Shown here piece by piece: positions 24,111 through 35,395 of a DNA stretch of 64,000 bases. The stretch is from Sinohyriopsis cumingii (Eukaryota > Mollusca > Bivalvia > Unionida > Unionidae). Location of the stretch: contig CM068825.1 in NCBI GenBank assembly GCA_028554795.2, positions 96,279,451-96,343,450 on the forward strand, written 5' to 3'. Below the pieces are notes generated by a model. That model was not told the origin of the DNA. It worked only from the letters and a program-made list of their open reading frames with translations, and did no database searches. Both the position numbers and the translations under genes were made by a program. Within the stretch, counting starts at the first letter, position 1. Every line of letters starts with the position of its first letter.

Positions 24111-24984
24111 GTCACCCGCAAGCACACAAGCAGCAGTAAATTTTAATTCATATGTTTCAAATCAATTCCCATTTCCCTATTTTTATCGGGCTGTTCCTAT
24201 GATATTTGCCAAAAACATGAGATGGTTACATTCGATTCAAATATTCCCGAGTTGTGAATTTTCCTATCTTGTGGTAGTTCTTTAATTTCGTGTACTGTGC
24301 GTACTTAAAGTTTCCGAAAGTTCGTCACATCGTGTAGGCCTAAGATGCTTCTCGTTGTTTTGGTGTTGGTTTTTTTGTATCCTAATTTGGGTGTACACTT
24401 TCTCTCAAGTGGGAAAATAAACCGATCAATCTTTACAGGGCCGGCGAGTTGTTGGTCTAAAGAGGGCTTTCGTGGATCGGAATGAAAGCTTTATGTGGTA
24501 AACGTGTGGGGGTGGGGTGAGGTGGGGTGTGCTATATACTGTGTGCAAGCTAAAGATTACTCTGTTCGTGTTTCTTTTAGTATGTAAGCTATATTCACAT
24601 ACGTTCTGACAAACGTTCACGGACACTCTCTTACATACATATGTGAGTTGTTTTGGTGAGGATGTGTGTACGGGCCTTGGCTATTTGTATTCAGGGATGG
24701 CAATACTTTTCAGACTTGGGTGTGTGCGTGCGTTTTAATGATTATTTGGTGGCAATTGCCTTTCAGTTATATTTTCCTTTCCCCAAGTCTTCAGGAGGTT
24801 TCTGAAAGGTGGTCTTCTCTTTCTGCTCTTCCTTTGGGCCTTCTTCTTGCTGTGAGTGTTCAGTATTTCTGTCTCGTGTTGAGTCCTTTTCCTGTTCTTC
24901 TTTATTTCAGCTGATTTCTTCCTTTCCCGTGTCCGTTGATGTTTTCGATCTTTTGCCTGTCTCCTGATCTTCTTTACTAATACC
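24111..24984. other. No gene seen
   Basis: Overlapping short frames on both strands (around 24,660-24,990) are T/C-rich low-complexity sequence without recognisable motifs. Confidence 0.45.
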
Positions 24985-25098
24985 ATGCTCCCCCAGTGCT
25001 AGACATCACTATAAACTGCCACACTTCAGATATCGTAGCGATATGAATGCAAAATTGTTAAAGCTACGTTAAAAATCCAACACACACACACACACTGC
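24985..25098 (+). mobile_element. SINE family A copy, 5'-truncated
   Basis: Matches the body and 3' end of the 3.0-kb copy: TGCTAGACATCACTATAAAC, then AAATTGTTAAAGCTACGTTA. It ends in a (CA)n tail, and the tRNA-like head is missing. Confidence 0.75.
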
Positions 25099-25229
25099 CA
25101 TGCTCGATGTAAAATGTGTGCGTCTGGAAGGTGGTTTGTTTGTTTTGTGCTCCTTGACCATATAGCTAATTTCGATGAAATTATGCTTATTTTTACCTTT
25201 ATTGGTTTTGGCTTTCCCTTCATTTCTTT

Positions 25230-25935
25230 GGTAACTTTATAGTTTATTGTTGTTATTTAGTTATAACTTGTGTATATTTTGGTTTAATTTTTTAATCGAA
25301 ATGGCGTTAGATTCGTAAAAGACAGATATCTTTGCTGAGTAATCAAGTCCCAAAGTGACGTTTTAAAGACATTCATTTAGCATGTTGAACCTTATATCAA
25401 ACCCTATTTAATTTATAATAGACGGATTTCTTTCCTGAATAATCAAGTCCCAAAGTGAGGTTTTAAAGGCATTCATCTAGCATGTTGAACCTTATATCAA
25501 ACCCTATTTAATTTATACTAGACGGATTTCTTTGCTGATTAATCAAGTCCCAAAGCGAGGTTTTAAAGACATGCATCTAGCATGTTGAACCTTATATCAA
25601 ACCCTATTTAATTTGTAATAGACGGATGTCTTTGCTGAGTAATCAGGTCCCAAAATGACGTTTTAAAGACATTCATCTAGCATGTTGAACCTTATATCAA
25701 ACCCTATTTAATTTGTAATAGACGGATTTCTTTGCTGAATAGCTAGGTCTGGTATCGATGTTTGAAAGACGTCCATCTCTAAGGTGGTATCTAACATGAA
25801 CCCTGAGTATTTCGTTTCAATCCATACTTCTTTGATAAATATATAGCCTATTGTTGTTGTTTAGTTATAACCTGTGTATATTTTGGTTCAATTTTTAGGC
25901 GTAATGGCATCAACTTTGTAGAAGACAGATATTGA
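25230..25935. repeat. 100-bp tandem array bracketed by direct repeats
   Basis: CATGTTGAACCTTATATCAA recurs at 25,381, 25,481, 25,581 and 25,681, an exact 100-bp period over about four and a half units (25,320-25,750). Flanking sequences at 25,230-25,325 and 25,843-25,935 are diverged copies of each other (TTTAGTTATAACTTGTGTAT and similar), so the array sits inside a larger duplicated unit. No coding potential is seen. Confidence 0.9.
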
Positions 25936-26094
25936 CCACTCCAACCATTTTGTTATTGTGGATCGGGGTGTGCCCTATTTTGACTTATTTCCACTTTAAT
26001 GGCTATTATTTTAGTTCTATTTTTCTAGTAGTACCTTATGCTATAGTTGTCCCCTTTTACCTATTTTGTTAATGAATTCCAAAATGTTGTTATA

Positions 26095-26740
26095 GGTCCT
26101 TCCTAGGTTCTTGTTTTTTGCTACTAGTAACTCCGGGTACTTGCTTCGTTCTTCTATTAGTTTCTGTTACGTTTTTAGTTCGGATCTCTCCTTGTTATAG
26201 TTGGGGCATATATTTAACACATGTTCAATTGCTTCTGGAGTTGGGCAGTGGGGGCAGTTTGTAGTTGTTCCCCTTTTCCTATTTACTTATTTCTCTATTT
26301 TGTATAATTGGCTACTAGTGTCTGACTTCTGCCAATGTTCTTGCCACATGGCATTAATCTTGTTCCGGATAATACTATTGATTTCAGTGACGCTGTATGC
26401 GATGTTTTTGGAAATGGGTTTATTTGCGGAGTTCCTTGCTTCTGCTTCTACCTTTTTATTGCCCGGAATTTTGATGTGGGAAGGGATCCATACGAATTCA
26501 ACTTGTTTGTTTGTTCAATTTCTTTGAGTAGGGATCTTGAATGGCTAATCATATTAGTTCTACTCTTCTTTGATTGGTCCGTTTCCAAGGATTGCAGTAC
26601 ACTGTATGAGTCGCTTAGAATGACCGTTTTAGTTGTTGGATATGTTTTCACGTAGGTTAGTGCCACTAGTATTGCCATAAATTCTAGTGCAAAATGCACA
26701 CTGGCCTGGTAGTCTTTTTCCAAAGGTGATGTCTAATTTT
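26095..26740 (-). pseudogene. Non-LTR retrotransposon RNase H plus zinc-knuckle fragment
   Basis: Minus-strand translation gives RNase H motifs in order: FALEFMAILVAL (motif with catalytic Glu), VILSDSYSVLQSL (Asp), and FVWIPSHIKIPGN (third motif, with one frame change). A C-terminal CPHC...EHVLNICP zinc-binding motif follows. This order is the RNase H plus CCHC tail of I/R1-type non-LTR elements. RT is absent and a stop separates RNase H from the zinc motif, so it is a dead remnant, distinct from the one at 21.3-21.9 kb. Confidence 0.8.
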
Positions 26741-26768
26741 GGAATTACTATCCCTGTTGCCTGTCTTT

Positions 26769-26826
26769 TAATATAATATAATATAATATAATATAATATA
26801 ATATAATATAATATAATATAATATAA
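26769..26826. repeat. (AATAT)n microsatellite
   Basis: Perfect pentanucleotide repeat, about 11-12 units. Confidence 0.95.
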
Positions 26827-27099
26827 TTATTTTAAAGGGTTAGATACATATCTTTACACCCATTTGTACTTTTTTAATAATATCCTAATATGGGTCGATA
26901 TACATGAGTGAAGTATCTGAATTGGAACAAACAGGGTTTTTTCCCCTTGGATCTGATTACTTTTTAATGCTATCACAAAGTTCCAAATAAAGTAAACTTA
27001 ACTGCTTTACTGTACCAAGATTTATAAAACACCGTTTTATTTGTAACTTTATTATTTTAATTTTCTCAGATGGGTTGATTTATCAATATCTAAAGAACA

Positions 27100-27870
27100 A
27101 TATCGTTTTCTTTGGTAGACTTTAATCCAAGCACTAAACGCATCTGTCCAAAAAAGATTTATTATTTCTCTTTTTTTTCCCCGCGTACTGCATTTCAAGA
27201 TCTGGTAACTGTTTATTACCCTCAAACAATTTCATAAAGATAGGATCCCAACATATTTTATATTTCATTATTCTTCTAATCCACAAGATTGTCAGTACTT
27301 AATTAATTTTTGGTACATTCACTACAGATAGTGCACCACTGCCTTAGTTTTGTAAGGTTATATCGCTTTTTCTTCTGTCTTTTTTCCCTTGCCAACTAAA
27401 TTAAGAAACGATTTATTTAAATGTTGTAAAATATTATCATGTGGATTGGGTAAACTTAACAATAAATGATTAAGTTTATAAAGAGCTTAAGTTTTAAGTA
27501 CTGTTTTTCTTCCGATAGGAGTCATATTCGTTTTGACCTTTGAATGTCTAGTGATTATATCTAGGGAATGTATTTTTCGTAATTCATATTCATCAATTCA
27601 TTTAGGTTCACCGCAAACTCTATACCTTACGGACTAAATTGAGATTCCCCGCAAATTAATTTCAAACGAGCATGATGGTATAAATGTTTGCTAACTGTAT
27701 TACTTCAAATCCATATTACTTTGGTTTTATCATGATTTATTTTCAGACCTGATACTGAAGCAAAGTATTTTAACAGATTTATGGCGAGGTAGAAAGACTT
27801 CTGGAAACTGTCAAGTATAATATCATCTGCAAACTGTGTAACTTTGCTTTAAAAAAATAATTATCATTAA
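27100..27870 (-). pseudogene. L1-like reverse-transcriptase fragment
   Basis: Minus-strand translation contains the RT active-site block QFADDIIL near 27,830, then YFASVSGLKIN and KTKVIW, the standard L1-type motifs after the catalytic Asp pair. Further down, with stops and frame changes, come MTPIGRKTVLKT and LPNPHDNI-LNKSFLN, matching the linker downstream of RT in L1-like elements. Endonuclease and N-terminal RT are absent. Confidence 0.75.
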
Positions 27871-28058
27871 TTACTTTAATATCTCAGAATTGGCAATATG
27901 TCTGCATAATGTATAATTGTAACTTTAAACAAAAATGTCTGACACAGTATCAAATAACATGCATGTCAAAATCATTAAGTATTAATCGACCAAAAATATT
28001 ATATTTTTCGGAACTTTTGCATTACATTATATGCCTTTAACGAATCCTGTTTGTGATT

Positions 28059-28060
<2 letters not shown>

Positions 28061-28149
<89 letters not shown>
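28061..28149. repeat. (TA)n microsatellite, about 44 units
   Basis: Perfect TA tract that abuts the left inverted repeat of the element at 28,148-29,325. Open frames across it are artefacts. Confidence 0.95.
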
Positions 28150-28151
<2 letters not shown>

Positions 28152-29325
28152 CCATCGATTTCCTTCTGCTATTTCCGTCTTTAAAGGAACACGACCATAC
28201 ACTATCGCTTGTTTTACTTCTGAGATATTTTTCTATTGATCAAGCCATATTGACTTTTCTGCGTTGTACCAAACTGAAGTTACGGGCTCCTAAAGATCCG
28301 ATTTTCGCGAATTTTGCCTGCTGAGATAACTCTGAGTTCATGTGACAACCGGTGAAAAGAGCTACATGTACCATGTTTGCGACCCAACGATACACGCCTT
28401 CTTTAATTACAGAACAGTAGTAGATGCAAAAGTAAGTTTTCACTTACCATTAACTCGATTCAACTTTAGGAATCCTGTTCCAAGGAAGAACAAGACATTA
28501 TCTTCTTCACTGCACACGTCGTAAACAAGCGACTCTCATCTTCAAAACATGTAAACACATTTGTCAATGGCGAAATATGTTTGGCTCAAAAGGTTATAAT
28601 TTAATGTATACTCTCGTTAATTTAACACATTCAGATGTTTTCTAACATGATGCGATCATGCTATTACCTATTTTTGCCTGGGTACAAATATTCTACATCG
28701 TAAAACGGTTATCTGACGCACAGATGCTATTTAAGTATAACCTTTTGAGCCAATCATATTTCGCCATTGACGTGTGTGCCTATAGGACATACATTACTAA
28801 TTATACGGAAGAACTGTGAACCAGTCTAGAAATGGGTGAACAAGTAGTAGAGTATTTACGGGTTTGGTGGTCCATAATTGGTTGATAATGAAAATTCAAA
28901 TTTTAGTAAAAATATATTTTGAGAGCTTATCCTATATGCAATTTTAAAAAAATATAGACAAAATTCTATTGATGCAATTTTATTATTTTTACAGGCTTGA
29001 CCTAGGAGTACTCAATAATGAAAGTAGCACCTGATTCATTTGGTGCAGAATCAATAACATGTTTCATGCACATGTAGATAAACAAAATGCCGCAGCTCAT
29101 ATGGTGTTCTCCACACATAAGCTCGCACCAAGGTTAGTTGTGCATGGAGGATTATATGTCTCATCAGCACCCAGAAATTTCAAGTTATTGAATTTTGAAT
29201 ATGATAGTATTTCCATATGTTTACTATTGGAGTTGAATTAGTACCGTGAGTCCTACAACAAGCCATAGAGTATGGTCGTGTGCCTTTAAAGACGGAAAAA
29301 ATAGCAGAAGGAAATCGAGGGTCAT
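28148..29325. mobile_element. Inverted-repeat transposon, about 1.18 kb, non-autonomous
   Basis: The segment at 28,148-28,206 and the reverse complement of 29,264-29,325 match over about 60 bp (GACCMTCGATTTCCTTCTGC, TTTAAAGGMACACGACCATA), giving long terminal inverted repeats. The interior has no credible coding frame. A partial, diverged copy of the right half occurs at 34,905-35,395. The target-site duplication could not be determined because the left flank is a TA microsatellite. Confidence 0.75.
28563..28771. mobile_element. Palindromic MITE nested in the 1.18-kb element
   Basis: Arms at 28,563-28,598 and 28,736-28,771 are 36-bp inverted copies with one mismatch (GTCAATGGCGAAATATG, GGCTCAAAAGGTTATA) around a loop of about 137 bp. 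High arm identity suggests a younger insertion than the host element. No convincing target-site duplication was found. Confidence 0.8.
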
Positions 29326-29479
29326 GGGTGGAACCAAGCATTTGGAAGTTACGTACCTTCTCTCTTATATATTATGATTGAGAGGGTCCTATGTCAGAAC
29401 GGGTCATGGGGGTAATCTAAGGTATTTTTGTCACTCTCTATTAATTCTTTCCATCAGATTATTGTGGGGTTTTTTCTTC

Positions 29480-29640
29480 TTCTTCAACATCAAGCTCGCG
29501 CCGAACACCTTTTCTCCAGTGTGGAGGTATTGAAATTGCGTCACGAGGAGGGATGCGTTACGCGTTTTCATTGGTTGACTGAGTTTCCATTAGCTACCGT
29601 ATTTATATATAAATCCGTCTGCATCGAGAGATGAGAGCTG
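29480..29640 (+). promoter_or_regulatory. Promoter-like segment, no gene attached
   Basis: CpG-containing sequence with an inverted CCAAT box (CATTGGTTG near 29,569) and an AT-rich TATA-like ATTTATATATAAAT near 29,600. No coding frame follows that could be assigned, so it may be coincidental or belong to a distal gene. Confidence 0.25.
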
Positions 29641-31828
29641 CGTTTACACAAAGAAACACCAGCTTAAGCTGTTGTAATGAATGAAACAAAACCCTAAACC
29701 ATTGCTATGGCAATGCTTCAGGTATAATTTAAAGTTGGATTTAAACCACCCATATCAATATAAGATGAACTATAAATTAATCCTGTTTGGAAATGCATTC
29801 CAAATTACCATATTTCCCCATCTTTGGAAACATACTTCTAAAATCTAAATTCCAATCCTGGGTAACAGTCCCAAAGTAAATATATATAATAATATATGTA
29901 TGTGTAAAGAAGCATGGGAATTATTAACCTTACCAGACACAAATATGAGATGTTTTGTATTGTATAAATTGTGGAGTAATGTAAAGTCATTGTAAACTTA
30001 TACCTTTCTCTAGTATTGGGTACATGTCAGTACCCATTGTTGGGTAAACCATATGAAAACATATATAATATGATTGTCTGTACTGTGTGATTCCAATGTT
30101 TGTATAAAATAAATCTACTATATTTTACTTATCCTGACTTAGTTTTCTTTTGTCCAACTGCTAGGCTGGGACGGACCTTTTTTGTTAATGAAATCGTTGA
30201 CCTTATTTGAATCAAGAAAATGTTACACAACCAAGGATGTACGTATCTGGTTTTGTCAACCAATAATGTTCGGATTTGCTACAGCGTTTTTTATGAAGTT
30301 TACTATGAAATTGTGTATTGCTATCGGAAGACCATTATCTTGTTATATTTTATTTTTTTCAGGGTCACTGTACCGGTTTTGTTTCCACTTTATCTAACTT
30401 TTGCATTATTCAATATTTGTTTCACTGACCATTTTACTGTTAGAAATTGAATTCATATTCTCTATTTAAATTATGTTTTGTTCTCCTTTTCCGTGGAGTG
30501 TATCTGCCCTAAATACGTCAACATATCGATATGTGGTAACCATTTAAAGGATAATCATTTACCATTTAATGAACAAAGTAAATTTTTAAAATCATAACAA
30601 TAGCTATTTAAAAAATTAAATATCATCTGCGAAAATTCATTGATTGGGAATGCCCAATAAGACAAAAGATGTCTTGAATTTTATTTAAAGGGAAAAAGGT
30701 ACAATATTGTGTGCTTACAAGATACTCGCTTTAAATTTAAGGAAGAGAAACATCTTATTACATAACCGGATGTTCGTCTACATATAGGTATTTTAACTCA
30801 AGAGGAGTAATTATGATGTTAAATAAGAGCTTTGAATTTAATTTACACAGAGAAGAAAAGAGATTGGGGGAGAGAGGGAAATTCGCCGGGGAAAAGCTTG
30901 AATATAGAAACCAATAGATGACACATTAACCTTTATCGACCTAATTCAGATGATCCTAACTTTTTTGACTGAGTGGAAGAATTGATTGAGTTTAAAAATT
31001 AGTCAAAATTGTATGTGCTGACTTCAATTTATTATTGCAACCGACTTAGGAATTTAAAGTATATGGGAGTGTGAATAACTTACAAGATAGAGTTTTTAAT
31101 CCTCATGTCCGAAAATACAATTGGCACAGGAGAAATCCAATAAAATGCAACGGTTGTGGGCCGTTAGGTACTTGATTTCTCTATCACTTTTAATTTATAC
31201 GACAACCATAGACACCGCTGACACTTTATTTGCTAAAGACACCTTATGCAATAAACTTGATTACAAGCATGACAGAGTCAGGTTTTTATATGCCTACTGA
31301 ACATATTTATTCAAGATACAAGATTCAAATACATTATACAGCAATAAACTGAATGTTCAGCAATCACCTATATTCCTGTAAACGCGTCACAATGATTATG
31401 ATGCAAACTTTGGTATCCGGTCTGGCATTCGGGTACCCTGCCACACGGTTGAAATTTATCCTTGCTTGCAGTCACTGACATACAGGGGAAACTATTGCCA
31501 ACTTTTTGTATCGGTGTGACTCGACTCCTGCTCAGCTTATTATTGCTTTCTGGCTGTGAAAAGGGGTGGGTGGGTTACTATTGAGAAGATTGTTTTTATT
31601 CATATAATACACACTCTTGGGCAGAAAACGACGTTTATCACTTAGGGTTCTAATAGATATGTTGATTTGAATTACCAGGAATGTGATAGATTAAAGGAAA
31701 CAACTTGTTCTGTGACTGTCTCGACAGAAAAGAGTTGTCTCCCTTAGATGGCGTCCAAACTGACGCCTACTTAAGTTGGATGTGGTGGTGAGATTATGTT
31801 TGCCCGACAAACGCATTGAATTGAATAG
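29641..31828. other. Unrecognised AT-rich stretch
   Basis: No gene or transposon end was recognised in about 2.2 kb. Two overlapping frames at 30,182-30,450 are Phe/Tyr-rich and look AT-driven. Confidence 0.5.
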
Positions 31829-32055
31829 GTGTGATATGAGGAGATAATTATTTTCATCCAATAATCACCTAATGTATACCTGTAAAAGCGTATATAGTAT
31901 ATGAAGAGAAAACAAATTCCTTCAATATCCACGCACAATTAATATTAGCAAAAGTGTGGTATGTGAAGAGAAATTGGACTCATTCAATAACCACACACGA
32001 TTAATTAAAATGGGGCGATATGTGGTGAGAAAACGTCACCAATTATCACCCAAAC
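31829..32055. repeat. Degenerate tandem repeat, unit about 60-65 bp
   Basis: Four units begin near 31,831, 31,897, 31,956 and 32,017 with variants of GTATGTGAAGAGAAA followed by ATTCAATAWCCAC and a CACRATTAATTA-like end. The unit is poorly conserved. Confidence 0.5.
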
Positions 32056-33076
32056 GAAGTTTTCTAACTGCAATATATCCTAAGGTCAAGGCAAACTCTT
32101 TTACATTTACACACTTGGTATTTGCAAACAAATCTTCTCAAAGAACAGGAACTAACTGTCGCATATATAAATATTTCAAACTCATGAAAATGGATCCTAT
32201 ATGACTAATTATTTTAGAATAATGAGAGAAATTTAAGTTTACTTTAAATACTGAAATTACAGCATTAGCTGTGTGTATCTTACAGTTATTTAACTAACGA
32301 AATTGTTAATGCATTAAATATAATTGCAAAATAAATATTAAATAAATTATATAAGTAACTAAAATAAAGTAGAAACCTATGTGTTGCTATATTGACTTTT
32401 AAGCCTGATTGTTACATACTGCTATACACACTCAGTGAATTTGGGCTTTGGATGGTCTCTTGCCTCCTTGCTTGCACCCCGGCGTTCTGGCTCTTGACTC
32501 AAAATTTCCCGGGCCTTAAAAACAGTATACTTGGAAATTTGCTGGAAAATCGTTAGAAGTTGGAATACTGTGGGAAAAGCGTTGGATGTTGGAGAAGTTG
32601 AAAAATTGTTGGAAAATCCCAAATAGTTTTGAGATTAAAAATCTATGCAAAAATAATGATTATTTCCAACCAAAAGATATATTTGTTGAATTTATCGTAA
32701 ATAAATACTTAATTGAAAATTTATCCAAAATCCATCGCTGAACCGTAATTTGGTGACTCATCGATCTCCGTACAGGTGTACTCTACTGGACCTACCTTGC
32801 GCATGCTCAGTGAATTATAAACAGCAATGGCAGCGATCTACGAAAGCTGCATGTGATGAATCAAATGAAGCCCTGTATTTTATAAAAGGATCGATGACAT
32901 CTATTAAATATCATGTCCGGTTATGGAAAATGATCTTCTCAAACACCCCAAATCTATAAAACTTCTCTTTATCATGCCAAATTAGCAAATGCATCCTATG
33001 AAATCGTCAGTAGGTCAGACGTATATACCGTGATCAGCTGATAGTTCAGTCATACGATGCAAGACATAACACTTTA
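32056..33076. other. No gene seen
   Basis: AT-rich sequence without a recognisable feature. Confidence 0.5.
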
Positions 33077-33172
33077 TTTTTGTTTTGGTACTGTGTCTTA
33101 CTTCCCAATTAACGACTTTGTATAGAGTGTTCCGATGTCGGTTACCATCGGAATGAGTAGTCAAAGTTTCAG
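33077..33172. repeat. Dispersed repeat with stem-loop, copy 1
   Basis: Matches 41,131-41,225 in the same orientation (AATTAACG-CTTTGTRTAG, GGAATGAGTARTCAAAGTTTC). It contains a perfect 8-bp stem TTCCGATG/CATCGGAA with an 8-nt loop. Family unknown. Confidence 0.7.
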
Positions 33173-34019
33173 AAATGAACGATGCAATGAACGGAGTAAA
33201 CAAACAATGTGCACTAGTTTATTTTTAGAAGTTTTAAACGGACAACCATCTCATTTCCTACTGATAAGAAAAAGAAAGTGAGAAAATAGCAGAAATAAAT
33301 ATAGTTAATGAAATTGATAAGTTAGGAAAGAACTTTCATACACATAGCAGAAAAGCTGAAGCAAAAAAAAAAAACCAAATAAAAAAATCCAAAAGTTAAG
33401 AAAGGATAAACTTAAGAAACGATAAACTACATGTGTGTCCGATTAGGAGCAGAGCCCAGTGAATTACAAAGGGCGAAAACCCAACCAAATATTTTGTACC
33501 TTAAAGAATAGCAATTTTATAAACAATAAAATTGGTAGAAAAGAGGAAAACATTTGTTAGATCAAAAACAATGATGTGGATATTTCTAATATCCAAAGTG
33601 ATAGTACTACTACTGGAGCTGTAACAAACATTATTCCAGAGGTCATAATGACTTCAATTTAGATTTGTCCACACCTTATATTCCTGAGTGACAGGAAAGG
33701 CACCTTTACAAGAACATAGGTAAGTACTGAATTGCTTAATGCTCTTGATCTTGGATACCAATTGTTAAAATTACACAAAACTGGCACTTTCCTACCATAG
33801 AACAAGACCAACAGGACAGGGATATTTTCTAATTATGTCAATGAGTTTCTGAAGACGTATTTTAAAAAAGTTAAATATTGTGTAATCAACATTTTAAAAC
33901 TGTCACCAACTGTGTTGATGGTAATGCGTTTCTACTTTGCTAAATGTGATTGTATTTAACACGAGCTGACATGTGATAATCGGATTACAGTAGCACTTTT
34001 AGTACCATATACATGTACT
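33173..34019. other. No gene seen
   Basis: AT-rich sequence without a recognisable feature. Confidence 0.5.
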
Positions 34020-34870
34020 ATGAATTTTTATCAACAATAAATATTTTCCAGTAAGTTTTAAACATCTCTATCCTTGTACTGCCACTAGGTTGAGTTAAAT
34101 ATATATTTTGAAATAAAGTATGATAAACACAGAGATAAAGCAAACATTTCTATTTGTAATGTACTTATTTATATAAATTTTGTATAAACTGTAAATATTT
34201 TCCAGCACTGAAATTACGTAACATTTTTGTACCATCTTTGCTCAGTCTTTGCGTGTTTTAATCCTTCTCTGAATATTTACTGTAATTAAATATTTATAGA
34301 AAGTAACACAAGGACGTTTTGTGGTCAGTAAGAAAAAGGGAAAGTAGAAGTAACTTTCTTGTTTGAAAATATTTAATTATCTAAAGAAAAGAGCCATCAA
34401 CATATAGACAAATCAAACATGCCTAGTTCTTACATATTTATTTACGTAAAGTTTGTATCAGTAGTAAATATTTTCCGGTATAGAAAGTATACAACATCTC
34501 TGTACCGTCTTTAAGCACATTTTTTTTCAGTACTTACTATATGTACATATAACATATATGCTCATGAGGTAGTGTCAACATCTGTTTTAAATGATAAAAT
34601 ATTTCACAAATAATTAAGACAAAATTCCATTTTTTTTTGACAAAAGGCGTTATTGAATATTTAATATAATTTATTACAATGTTGAGTGTAAATAGAAATT
34701 TAAAGAGAGAAAAAAAATGATCAACATATGGAAAAAGCAAACATTTCTAATTCTTATATATTTATTTTTTTAAATTTTATAACAGTAAATATTTTCTACT
34801 ATGATCTGTTTCAAATGTCTATGTGCCATCTTTGCCCTGTCTTGCTGTTTCTTTGCAGTATTTAGTATGA
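34020..34870. repeat. Decayed tandem repeat, units 150-320 bp
   Basis: AGTAAATATTTTCC-like motifs near 34,040, 34,191, 34,464 and 34,785 are each followed by ACATYTCTRTRCC and CTTTGCYCWGTCTT-like words, and preceded by AAGCAAACATTTCTA. Four diverged copies are inferred, with lengths made uneven by indels. Confidence 0.55.
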
Positions 34871-34904
34871 CTTAATGACAGAGAGGGAGAAAATATTATT
34901 TGAC

Positions 34905-35395
34905 AGTATTGTCAAAATGAGACCTTAGGATTCATTGATAAGGAAAGATACATTTTAGTTAAAAAAAAAATGTTTTGAAAGCTTATCCTTGCTGTAAATG
35001 TTGTGGGGTTTAATGCCATTTTTCAGCACATGGTAGGCTATGCATGGCGGCCAGTATTAATGGCGGAGGAAGAATGTGGGAAAACCCCAGGAAGAACCAC
35101 CGACCCACAAGAAGCTACTGGCAAGCTTTCTCACATACCCACATTGGCCGAATCCTAGACTCGAACCAACAGAGACAGAGGTGAGATGGCAGTGATCCGT
35201 AATGGAGAGCGCTTTAGACCACTCAGGGCCCCTTGTTGTAAATGAAAACACATTGTTTTATTTATGGAATTTCAGTCCTTTAATAGTCTTGAGTTTGGAA
35301 CACTCATTACTGAAATTAGCACTGACTCTTTGGTGCAAAATTGAATGATGTTTGCATAGGTTTTTTATGGGAAGTGAATTAGTACCACGAGTCCC
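34905..35395. mobile_element. Partial copy of the 28.1-29.3 kb element, split by a SINE
   Basis: Sequence left of the SINE (TTTTGAAAGCTTATCC) and right of it (TTTGGTGCA, GTGAATTAGTACCACGAGTC) matches 28,890-29,250 in order and orientation. The copy ends where gypsy-like sequence starts, near 35,395. Confidence 0.65.
35001..35232 (-). mobile_element. tRNA-derived SINE (family B), full-length-looking copy
   Basis: On the minus strand the head TGAGTGGTCTAAAGCGCT fits an A box (tRNA-Leu/Ser-like), followed by GGTTCGAGTCT as B box. A body containing TGGGTATGTGAGAAAGCTT and GGTTCTTCCTGGGGTTTTCC, and a 3' end GCATTAAACCCCACAA, follow. Target-site duplications TTGCTGTAAATG (34,989-35,000) and TTGTTGTAAATG (35,233-35,244) differ at one of 12 bases. 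Confidence 0.9.

Noticed and set aside
24438-24500. CAGGGCCGGC as another hAT end
   Set aside because: No inverted partner or 8-bp duplication was found nearby.
27999-28324. Frames across the (TA)n tract encoding Tyr-Ile repeats
   Set aside because: Pure microsatellite translation on both strands.
35057-35251. 64-codon minus-strand frame, and similar ones at 38,021-38,251 and 61,356-61,646
   Set aside because: All are translations of SINE family B copies.
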